In this document: piece by piece, positions 12,035-22,179 of the stretch
Layout: the number at the start of each line of letters is the position of its first letter
Position numbering within the stretch: the first letter of the stretch is position 1
Assembly: GCA_003313425.1 (NCBI GenBank)
Contig: NHZP01000017.1
Coordinates: 372,001-436,000 of the forward strand
Reading direction: 5' to 3'
DNA from: Pseudopyrenochaeta lycopersici
Taxonomy: Eukaryota; Ascomycota; Dothideomycetes; Pleosporales; Pseudopyrenochaetaceae
DNA length: 64,000 bases
The notes under the pieces: model-generated
The model's database searches: none
The model's input: the letters and a program-made list of their open reading frames with translations, nothing else
What the model was told of the DNA's origin: nothing
Made by a program: the position numbers and the translations under genes

Positions 12035-12427
12035 TATAAAGAATCTTAAAGCTATTAGTAAGAATAACTAATAAGACTATAAGGTTAGTTCTTTAGGATA
12101 GAGTAAGAGACTAGATAGAAGGGGGGTTTAATACTAAGATAGTAAGAGGGCGCTTCTATAAAGAGTACTAAGGGTTAAGAATAATTAGTATTACTATTAC
12201 TATACTATAGAGTATAATATTAAGTTAAATATAATAAGCTATAAGGGTCTATTATAGTAATCTATATACATAGCGCGCTTGTTGCGCTCGCTACGAGCGC
12301 TGCGAGCGCTCGTCCTTGGCAGGGCGAGCGGTTACATGACATGTAACAGAGTAGAACACTGGCGCTTCCTGACTAGCCGTCAGCATCTGAGGCTCCTCCT
12401 CTCTGTCTAGGATTTCAGATCCTAACA
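12035..12427 (-). repeat. 5' LTR of element B
   Basis: A 393-bp copy of the LTR at 3082-3475. It retains more C and G (for example the GAGCGCTGCGAGCGCTCG stretch near 12295-12312), so this copy was hit less by mutation than its partner. It ends GATCCTAACA next to the AAGAA target duplication. Confidence 0.9.
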
Positions 12428-12432
12428 AAGAA

Positions 12433-15400
12433 GAAGTTCTTATTTAAATACTGTAGAATAAACGTAACTATAAGTAAACCTACGTTACAGCTAAGTACTT
12501 AGGTAGATAAGAAGATAATAATAGAGATTCTTACTTTAAATAAGGATAACCTTAAGATATAAGAGTCTAACTTAGCAGGTACTAATAAGAAGCCCTTAGA
12601 CTAATAAGCTAGAGTTAAAGAGTAAAGCGTAACTTTAGTAATCCTTAATAAGAATAAAGAATATAAGTTACTCTTTTAAGAAGAGATAAGTACTAAAGTA
12701 TTACCTAAATATTAACTCTAAGATTATAAAATTATCTTATAAGAAAGAAAGTAACTAACTTTTAGCTTAATTTATAGTTTATTAGAAAAAGAACTTAAAA
12801 CTTTACGCGAATATATTAAGATAAACTTAAAAAAAAGATTTATTAGGGAATTATAATTACTAGTAAGATACCTTATACTATTTATACTAAAAAAGAATAA
12901 GAAGTTAAGATTATATATTAACTACTAGAAGCTTAATAATATTATAATAAAGAATTAATACTCTTTACTAAATATAGTAGAACTATAAGATTAACTAGCT
13001 TTTATAAAAGTTTTTATAGTATTAGACTTAAGAAGAGTATATAACCTTATTTATATAAAAGAAGGTAAGAAATAAAAGACTATATTTAAGATACGCTACA
13101 GCTACTATAAGTATATAGTAATACCTTTTAGTCTTACTAATATACTAGCTATATACTAGGCGCTTATTAATAACGTATTAAGAGAATACTTAGATATATT
13201 TATTATTATATACTTTAATAATATCCTTATATACTCTAATAATCTATAAGAATATATTAAGTATATTAAAATAGTTCTTACTTACTTAAGAAGATTTAGC
13301 TTACTACTTAAACCTAAGAAATGTAAGTTTTATAAAAAAGAAGTTAAATTCTTAAGATATATAGTAGGTGTATATAAAGTAAAAATAAGTAAAGAAAAAA
13401 TAAGAGTAGTAAAAGAATAGGCTAAACCTAAAATAGTTAAAGATATATAGTTATTTATAAGATTTATTAACTTTAACTAATAGTTTATTAAGGACTTCTT
13501 TAAAAAATCTATTCTACTTACTAAACTTATAAAGAAAGATATAAAATAAGAATAAGAAAATAAATAAAGAAAAGTATTCTAGATACTTAAGGAAGCCTAT
13601 ATTATACTACTAGTACTAATTATATTCTAAATAAGAGAACTATTATAGTTTAAAATAGATACTTTAGACTTTATACTAGGTGTAATAGTAAAATAAGAAT
13701 ATAATAGGAAATAGCACCTAATAGCTTACTACTTAAGAAAATTTATAAACTTTAAGGAATAATATAACGTGTATAATAAAGAACTTATAGTAGTTATTAA
13801 CGCTCTTAACTACTAGTAAATCTACGTAGAAAGCTACTTAGATCTTATAATATTTATAGACTATAAGAACTTAGTTAACTTTACTACTACTAAGACCTTA
13901 AACTAGAGATAGGTTAGATAGGCTAAGATATTAGAATAATATAAGTTTAAGATTATATATACGCTAGAAAGAGATAATAGTAGAGCTAATACTCTTAGCT
14001 ATAGATTAGATATTATAGGAATAAAGGTAATAATTAGTAATACTATCCTTTAAGTAAACTAGAATAGAAGCCTAAGACCTAATAAATTATTAAATAATAC
14101 TATAATAATTACGTCTAAAGTACCTAAAGAATTATAAGAAGTAATTATCTAATAATACTATAATAACTTAGTATATAGTTACCCTAGAATTAAATAAATA
14201 ATAGAACTTATATAGTAATACTATAGCTTTAAGAATATAAAGGCTAAGGTTAAATAGTTTATTAAGAAATACGCAGACTATTATAGGAATAAATATAGCA
14301 CCTACGCACCTTATAGAGAAATATAAGCTATAGAGCTACTTAATAAACTCTAAGTAGATATTTCTATAGACTTTATAATAGGGTTACTACTATCTAAAGA
14401 CCCTATAATAGGAATTAAGTATAACGCTATCTTTAATATTATTTATAGATTTATAAAAGTAGTAGAAATAATACTATTTAGAAATAACTATAATACAGAA
14501 TAACTAGCGTTTATTATCTTAGACAGACTAATATAATATTATAAGATACCTAAGTCTATTATAAGTAATAAAGATAAGCTCTTTATATCTAACTTCTAGT
14601 CTATATTAATAGCTATAATAGGAATAAAGAGAAAGTTATTAATAGCCTATTACCTATAAATAAATAGATAGATAAAAAGAATAAACAGAATAATAAAGAC
14701 TTACCTAAGAATTTATAGTAATTAATAATAAAATAATTAGGTCTTATTACTACTAATAGTATAACTAGCTTATAATAATAAACTATTAGAATTAACTAGA
14801 AAAATACTATTCTTTACTAACTATAGGAGACACTCTAATCTCTTTATAAAGTTATATCCTAGTAGAAAAGCTAAAGCAGCTATAAAAATAGCTAAAGAAA
14901 TAAAGAAAGTATATAAATAACTCTAAGAAAACCTTAAGAAAGTATAATGTAATAGTATTTCCTACTAAAATAAGAAAAGAAAAATAGCACCTTAGCTAAA
15001 AAAAAAGGGGATAAAGTATATTTACTTATAAAAAATCTACGTAATAAGTAACTAAGTAAAGGACTTAACTACGTTAAAGTTAGACTATTTTTAGTTAAAG
15101 AATAGAATAGACTAGTAAACTATATACTTAAGCTACTACTAGATATAAAGATCTACTTATACTTCTATATCTCTAAGCTAGAACTAGCTAACCTTATAAC
15201 GCTATTATAAAGAATATTCTAATATAACTTAGAGGAAGAAAATAAATTTAAAGTTAAGAGGATTTAAGGATACTAATAAAATAGAAGAGTTAATAACCTA
15301 GAACTAAGCTTTAGCTACCTAGTTAAATAGAAAGGATACCTAAGTATAGAAAGCACGTAGGAACTACTAAAAAACTTAAGGAACTATTAAGAGAAAATTA

Positions 15401-15500
15401 GAGAATACTAAGAGAAAGAAGAAAAGAAAAAGAAAAAGTAAATAAACCTTAAGAAATATTAAGAGCTAGAGGAAACTATTAGGTCTACTACTAGTAGCCT
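12433..15500 (+). pseudogene. Element A pol relic, second part
   Basis: Continuation of the pol frame broken at 3081. The reverse transcriptase active site at about 13205-13243 reads YFNNILIYS, again with both catalytic aspartates replaced by asparagine. RNase H and integrase follow, and a chromodomain lies at about 15275-15385 (R-V-N-N-L-E-L, then K-G-Y-L). The frame is full of TAA and TAG codons. Confidence 0.75.
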
Positions 15501-16107
15501 ATTACTAACTAAGACCTCTTAGTACTTAAGAGGAAAGCTCTTAAACGTACTCTAAGTACTAGGTAATAAACTAAACCTAAGAGTATTAGAAGCGTTTTTA
15601 GGTAATAAGGCCTCTACTACTTCTTACTTCTTAATATTCTACTTTTCTATAGCTATTACTTTCTCTACGCGCTAATTAATTAAATCTATTTATTATTATA
15701 ACTACTTCTTATAAGCCTAAGTAACGCGCAGCTCTTCTAGAGCTTTTTTATACGCCTTTATTATAACTTTTTATATATTCTTAGATTTTTTTATCTACTC
15801 CTAAAGCTTTATCTTTTAATCTACTAATTATTTAAACTTAGACTTTATAACTTATATATTATAATATTACTCTTAGCGTAGATACTTACTATATTTCCTA
15901 GAATAAATATAGACCTTACACACCTAATTATACTTTACGCATATTATGTACTTTTAAATTATAGCTTCTCTAAAGAAGTTAATAAAATCGCAGAGACGTT
16001 AGTAATAAATAGTACTAGATACTTATAGATATTTAGGTATAGTAAGATATAATATAATAAGAAGTAGGAAACGCCTGCGTTATAGGATAAGTACTAAAGA
16101 CAGCACT

Positions 16108-16125
16108 AGGACAGGAGGGGGATAG
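16108..16125 (+). promoter_or_regulatory. Polypurine tract of element A
   Basis: AGGACAGGAGGGGGATAG directly before the right LTR of element A. Position and composition fit the second-strand primer. It is one of the few G-rich stretches in the island. Confidence 0.65.
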
Positions 16126-16515
16126 TGTTATAATCCTGCTAGGACTCTACCCTAGTAGCCCTAACTAGACCTTACAGGTATTAGACTAACAACCGAAGTC
16201 ACGTAACGTACTTAGTTAATTAGTCTAATTAGCGAGACTAAGCACACTAAGCACACTAAGTAACACGCATAACTTCTATGTATATAGACTACTATAATAA
16301 ACTCTTATAGCTTATTATATTTAACTTAATATTATACACTATAGTATAGTAATAGTAATAGTAATTATTCTTAACCCTTAGTACTCTTTATAGAAGCACC
16401 CTCTTACTATCTTAGTATTAAAACCCCCTTCTACCTAGTCCCTTACTCTATCCTAGAGAACTAACCTTATAATCTTATTAGTTATCCTTACTAATAGCTT
16501 TTAAGATTCTTTATA
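16126..16515 (+). repeat. 3' LTR of element A
   Basis: A 390-bp partner of 122-511, more AT-rich than the left copy. It is followed by ATAAT (16516-16520), the duplicated target. Confidence 0.9.
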
Positions 16516-19500
16516 ATAATCTCTTAGATAGAGTGTTTAGTTTTTAATAAGGAAAGATTATAAGCGCTAAAGAGTACCTTAAATATTAGATATTTAAATA
16601 GATCTAGTTATAGTAGTATCTATTTATAAGTGTTATATACCTCTTCTTAAGTAGACTAGTCTTAGGAGTATTATACTAGTGTATTAGGTTTTTCTCCTAG
16701 CTTACTTAGTTAATACGTAATTATAAAGTTAAAATAGAATAAGTACTCTAACTAGTAAGCTTATTAGTAGCTTAGTTATTTTATAGTTATAAAATACTAT
16801 AAGTTCTTATAATTACTTAATATATTAATTAAGAAGTAGGCTCCCTCTAGTTCTAGTCTCTAGTATTTAAAGTAGTATATAATTATAAGTAATTCCTTAT
16901 TATATATCTTATAATTACTCTTAGTAGAGTTTATTCTCTTTAAGTAATATATAATAAGCTAGAGGACTCCTCTCTTATCCTTCTAGGATAAGACTCTTAC
17001 TATTACGTAGTCTAAGGTGTTAGCCTTAATAACTATAAGTAAGTTAAAGTTAAAGTAATAGAGAATTAGAGTAGTTATAAAAGCTTATTTTAAATTATTA
17101 AATACTTTATAGTAAGCGTTAGTAAAAAAGAACTTAGTATCCTTCTTTATTAGGTGTACTAAAGGTATAACTATATATAAGAAGTTATTAATAAACCTCT
17201 AGTAGACGTTAGTAAACCCTAAGAAAGCGCGTATATCTTTTATATTCTTTAGGTATTCCTAGTCTTAGATAGCTTAAACTTTTCTAAAGTCTATCTTTAC
17301 TCTACTTATAGTAATTATATAGCTTAGGTATATAACCTTAGATTAGTAGAACTTATACTTATTAATATTAAGTTATAATCTAGCTTCTTATAAAGCTTTA
17401 AAGATAAATTAGATATATTCTTAGTACTTTTATAAGTTCTTACTATAGATTAAGATATTATTAAAGTAAGTAGTATAGAAAATATCTAGGTATAGACGTA
17501 AGACGTTATTTATAAAGTATTAGAATATACTTAGTACGTTAGCTAAGCTAAAAAGTATAATAAAGTACTTAAATATACTATATCTTATATAAAAAGTAGT
17601 TAGCTATTTATCTTCTTTTATAATATAAAGGTAGTTAAAAGTAGTAATAATATTAAGCTTTATATAGTACTTAGCTTTACTAAGTTAGTTTAGGGTTTCC
17701 TAGATTAGTAGTATTAAGTATTAGTTTTTAATAGTAATAGTATTAAAGCCTTAGTAGTCTATATAGAATTAAAGGCTTCTTTTTAGTTTCTTAATAAAAA
17801 TAATAAGTAAGGTAATAAGAGATAAGCTAGCTTAGATAAAGCCTTTTAAGAGGTTATCTTTAAAGTATTTACGTAATATAAGTAGCTTATTCTAGGATAT
17901 ACTATATAATAGCCTAAAGTTAGGTTATTTACTTTCCTTAAAGTTAATCTTATAATTATATAGCTATCTTTTAGGCAGCTAATCTAACTCTTATTATAAA
18001 AAGACTATAAGTAGATTATAATATTTAGTAAGTACTTTAGTAGCTAAGTTAGTATAGGTCTTAAAAGTAAGAGCTTTATTAATATTAGTAATTAATACTA
18101 TAAATATTTTATAGTCTTACTTCTTAGCTAGGTAAATAAGTAGTTTAGCTCTAATATAGTATATATCTAAGTTAGGTTAAGATAAGAGGTTAGGTTCTTC
18201 TTCTTTATTAAGTTTTAAAGTAAGAGTCTCTAGAGACTCTTCTATAAGTTCTTTTAGTTAGTAATTTATCTTAAGTAACTAGTAGTTATATTAGTATTAG
18301 ATAGTTAGGTTTAAGTAAGTAGGCCTAGAGTAACTAGTATAGACTAGTATACTAGCTAAGGCTTTAGTCTTTAGTAGGTTTATATTATAGTTCTTATATA
18401 AGTAGTATTTAGTATACTATTAAGCGTTAAACTTTATCTATTTATACTTATAATCTACGCTAATCTTATACTTATATATCTAAGGTTAAGTAAGAATTAT
18501 ATTATAATAGCTTATATTTATAATATATAAGTATAGGTTCTCTATATAGTTTCTATAGTAGAGAGTTAGGTTAATAGTATAAGAGACTTCTCTACTATTA
18601 AGTATAGTTTTAGTAAATCTAGTTAAGTATATAATATAAGGTAGTAGTATTTAATTTAGTTTTAGGTTATATATAAGATTTTTATAGATATAACTAATAC
18701 TAGTTACTCTAGTATTAATAAAGGCTTTTAGGCTACTCTTTACAGGGCCTTATTAGATTAAGTAAGGTATAGTTATACTATATTTTTATAAGTCTTAATA
18801 AGGCGTAGCTTAGAGTTTAGTAAAGATTTAGTAAGTATATAGTCTTAAGAAGTAACTTATTCTTAAGATAAGGCTTTTCCCTTATAAGAGTAAGAATAAG
18901 CTACTTTATATTTATAAGATTATCTTAAGCTACTAATTAAAGTTAAGAATCTATAACTTTAAGAGCTTTTTAGTAACTATAAATAATAACTATTTATACA
19001 TAGTTAGGGTAAGAGAATAGAGTAGTAATAAGAGATATAATCTTTAGAGTTATATTTAAAACAGCGTCCTTTCTTAATCTATTTTTAATACTCTACAGAA
19101 CTAATAAGTGCGTAGTTAGTAATATTAATCTCTATTTCTATTAGATACTAGCGTTATTTAAGTTAAGATAGTAGGTAATATAAATTATTATTATATAATA
19201 TAATAAGGTTTATATAATTATTTAAGAACTAAAAGATTAGTATACTAACTATAACTCTTCTTAAATTATTAGAGAGAAAGTAGTAAAGTTAGTTAATCTA
19301 AGCTCTTTTATTTAGGTTAGTATTAGCTACTAGCCTTCTAAAATCTATAAAGTAAGATAAAAAGTTCTTTTTTCTCTATTTTAAGTTATCTAATTAGCTT
19401 TATATAGTAAGTTCTTAGTTTAGATCTTTATAAGTAGTATTAAGGAATCTAATAAGTTAATTTATAGTTATAATATCTTTATTTATAAGAGAGTCTACTA

Positions 19501-20243
19501 GTATAGTAAAGTTATACTTAAGATAAAATTATATATAGATTAGGTAAGCTTCTTTATTTATAAATTAATTAGTATTTCTTTTTAACTTATATTATAGTTT
19601 TATTAGGAAGAGTAAGAGGTCTTTCTTTTTTCTACTAAATATAGGTAGGTTAGAGAGTTATTCTAATTTTAGCTTAATTATAAGAAGTTTAAAAAGAGAG
19701 GTTTAGGTTATAAGTAGAGTAAGAGTTATAAAAAAGGATCTATTACTAGATAATATCTCTTTATTACTTAGTTAGCTTTTAGCTTTAGTTATTATAATAG
19801 CTAAAGTAGTAGTAGACTTTATTTTAATTACCTTAAGTTCTTAGTATAGAGTTACTATTTCTTTATAATAGTAGGCTTTCTACTTAGATAAGGAGGCCTA
19901 TAAAGCTTTATTTTTAGCTTTTAATACTTTACTACTAATTCTTAGTTTCTATAGCTATTATAAGATAAGCTAAAATAGATCTATATTTTCTTAAGAATTT
20001 ATAGTAAATAATATAATATAATATTATAAGAGGCTATAAGTAGGGATTTTAACGCTTAACTAATAGCTTAATTATTATACTATGTATAATCTTAGGTGTA
20101 ATATAAGACGTTGCGTAAAGAAGAGAAGAGAACAGAAACTTAGGTGCAGAAGAATACTCAGGGGCTAGGCCTGTGCTCGAGCTCAGGCCTCGACAGGGCT
20201 AGCCAATTCAGGTGTTGCGGGAACCACGGTAGTTACCGTAACA
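16516..20243 (-). mobile_element. Element C: RIP-damaged Gypsy retrotransposon, right piece with 5' LTR end
   Basis: Minus-strand Gypsy of a different subfamily. Reading the complement, the right end begins TGTTACGGTAAC (20243 downward), a plausible LTR start with the usual TGTTA. The first roughly 180 bp are relatively GC-rich. Reverse transcriptase blocks are readable on the minus strand: F-Y-I-D-Y followed by G-F-N near 17740-17770 and the active-site motif YFNNILIYS near 17440-17475. All frames carry many RIP-type stops. The element is split by element A and its 3' part leaves the window on the left. I did not find where its 5' LTR ends internally. Confidence 0.75.
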
Positions 20244-20439
20244 ATAAAGGGCTAGTATAGCAGCTTATAACGTACTATCTAAAGAGATAGAAGTTATATA
20301 CTTAAATAAGTAATTTATTAGAATAAATTACTAAAGTAATAGATTATAATAAATTATAATAAGAAAGATAAAGTTACTAAGGAATATATAAAGAAGCTCT
20401 TAGGACGACTATAAATTCTCTTTTTATAGTTATTCTAAG

Positions 20440-20879
20440 TAGGGTAGCAAATAGGTTACGGGTACCTGCTATAGGTATAGGTTAGGTATAGGGTTATAGA
20501 TGAGTAGGTCGGGGTTAGGGTTGGGTCGCACGGACTCTAGGTTGGGTTAAGGCTGAGGTTATGCACGTATAGGTTTAGGTTTAGTTACGGGTACCTACTA
20601 GGGTTACTTAGTAATAATAATAATTTACTATAATTAGTAATATAACTAGCTATTTTAGATGTATATTAGTTGGTATTAGACCTAATATAAAAAAGACGTG
20701 ATTAGTTAGACCTAGACCTACCTAAGGCTAATAACTCTAACCCTAACCTCAACCCATTTACAGTAACCTTAACCTATACCTATTACTAGCGTATAAAAAT
20801 AGGTATAGAGCTGGGTTAGGTACGGGTCTTATGTAATCAAACCTAACCTAACCCTAACCTATACCCATTTGCTACTCTA
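20440..20879. mobile_element. hAT-type MITE (440 bp)
   Basis: Starts TAGGGTAGCAAATAGGTTA and ends with the complement (…ACCCATTTGCTACTCTA). It is flanked by a perfect 8-bp target duplication ATTCTAAG (20432-20439 and 20880-20887). An 8-bp duplication and TAGGGTxGCAAA termini are typical of hAT elements. There is no coding capacity. Inside are many TTAGGG-like and CCTAACC-like steps that belong to the subterminal repeats and are not telomeric. Confidence 0.85.
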
Positions 20880-21175
20880 ATTCTAAGTTACTTATAAAAA
20901 TATAATACTTATTAAACTCTTAACTTAGAGTATTTTAGACTTTACTTAATTATTGGGATTCTCTTATATACTAGCAGATCTAAAGGCTTTAGTAGTAGAT
21001 AAGAGTAAGTATAATAAAGTTACTATATTAAGTATAGTCTACGTACTTTAAGTTAAAAGTTTAATAAGTATTATATTTTTATAAGTAACTTAGAATAACT
21101 ATAAAGAGAGAATCTATATTTTATCTACAAGCCTCTTTATATATTCTATAGTAACTTTATCTTTATTATTATAAT

Positions 21176-21459
21176 GTATTTTACTTTATTCTTTAAGTAA
21201 CTGTAACGAAGTATCGTGAATCTGAATCTTGGTGTTGCAGTATCATTGCGCTAGTCCTTTTCGAGGGCTAGCGCGCAACGCGAAGGACCTGCTTAAAACC
21301 TGCGCGAACTGCGCGAAGCGGGGACGACAAGTATTATTCTCTCCCATAGCTGAGTTACAGCAACACAGAACCATCCCTTCACTATTATCTGTAGTGTGAA
21401 GCAAGTACTATTGCCTGAAACCATGCGTTTCAGTAACGCTATTAAATAAAGTATATTAG
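21176..21459. mobile_element. 284-bp insertion with imperfect terminal inverted repeats
   Basis: Bounded by ATAAT at 21171-21175 and 21460-21464; the uninterrupted left arm of the palindrome shows a single ATAAT at this place. The ends are imperfectly inverted (left TACTTTATTCTTTAAGTAAC, right complement TACTTTATTTAATAGCGTTAC). The interior is GC-rich and not RIP-like, with a perfect 7-bp hairpin stem (GCGCTAG/CTAGCGC) near 21249-21275. The family is unknown; a MITE-like non-autonomous element is the simplest reading. Confidence 0.6.
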
Positions 21460-21580
21460 ATAATTTATTATAATCTATTATCTTAGTAACTTATTTTAAT
21501 AAACTACTTATTTATATATATAATTTTATTTCTTTAGATAATAGGTTATAACTTATAAGCTGCTCTACTAGCTCTTTATG

Positions 21581-22150
21581 TTTAAGCTGTGTCCTATAGT
21601 ACTTCGCTATATAAAACCTGTCTCTATAGGTTATAACATTAATATAGTACCTTTACTATACTTCCTTTTATCTACTACTAAAGCTTTTAGATCTACTAGT
21701 TTATAAGAGGACCTTAATATACTCTTAATCTTAAGCTAAGTTTAATTATATTTTAAGTATATATATAATTTATATAGCTATATATTTTAAGAATATACTT
21801 CTGAAGAAGTACTAATTAATATAGTAGTTTTATATAAATTTACTTATAGTAGTATATACTAAGCTAATAATAGCTTCTAAGTATTAAAAAGAAGTTTTAA
21901 AGCTTAAGTAAAGCTATTTTATAAAAGTTTAAAGTAATAAAGACTTAATATTAATACTATAAAAAAGAAAGTTTACTATACTATAAATAAAAGTACTATA
22001 TAAATCTAGCTTAGAAGTAATAATATAATTATAATTTTTAAAAAAGAGTAGATTATAAATATTTAAAATTAGCTATAGTAAATTATTTTTATTAAATTAT
22101 AGTATTATTCTTTATATACATAAGTTTTCTAGTTACTAAAAGCTAAAGTA
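21581..22150. other. AT-rich RIP-like sequence, end of repeat island
   Basis: Continues the TpA-rich composition of the island without any readable frame or clear ends. At about 22150-22180 the composition changes abruptly to normal. I see no gene here. Confidence 0.6.
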
Positions 22151-22179
22151 CTCCTTAATTATCTTACTATACTATGTGT

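Larger units (their letters stand above)
3082..12427 (-). mobile_element. Element B: RIP-damaged chromoviral Gypsy nested in element A
   Basis: Complete Gypsy element in the minus direction with LTRs at 12035-12427 (5') and 3082-3475 (3') and a 5-bp target duplication AAGAA (3077-3081 and 12428-12432). It splits the pol frame of element A exactly at this duplication. It carries two later DNA-transposon insertions (5025-6286 and 10499-11617); without these and their duplicated TA it is about 6.96 kb. Coding order on the minus strand is gag, zinc knuckle (about 10075-10120), protease (about 8580-8640), reverse transcriptase, integrase, chromodomain (about 4140-4235). All frames are broken by RIP-type stops. 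Confidence 0.9.
122..16515 (+). mobile_element. Element A: RIP-damaged chromoviral Gypsy retrotransposon interrupted by element B
   Basis: Complete Ty3/Gypsy element with 390-bp LTRs at 122-511 and 16126-16515 and a 5-bp target duplication ATAAT (117-121 and 16516-16520). Its body reads gag, zinc knuckle, protease, then jumps at 3081 to 12428 and continues with reverse transcriptase, RNase H, integrase and chromodomain. Without the nested element B and one copy of its target duplication the length is about 7.04 kb. Almost every Arg, Gln and Trp codon has become a stop, and CpA/TpG is replaced by TpA, as expected from RIP. No function can remain. The left LTR keeps more C and G than the right one. 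Confidence 0.9.
20244..21580. repeat. Large imperfect palindrome (inverted repeat arms about 20244-20943 and 21030-21580)
   Basis: The left arm (AAAGGGCTAGTATAGCAGCTT...) reappears as its complement at the right end (...AAGCTGCTCTACTAGCTCTTT), and the arms can be followed inward to a centre of roughly 90 bp at about 20944-21030. Each arm is interrupted by a different small insertion: 20440-20879 in the left arm, 21176-21459 in the right arm. The pre-insertion state can be read from the opposite arm. No coding frame was recognised. A long-TIR DNA transposon or an inverted duplication would both fit. A motif from the centre (AGATCTAAA..CTTTAGTAGTAG) recurs inverted near 21655-21695. Confidence 0.7.

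Noticed and set aside
20730..20760. CTAACCCTAACC steps as interstitial telomere
   Set aside because: They lie inside the hAT MITE with defined ends and an 8-bp target duplication.
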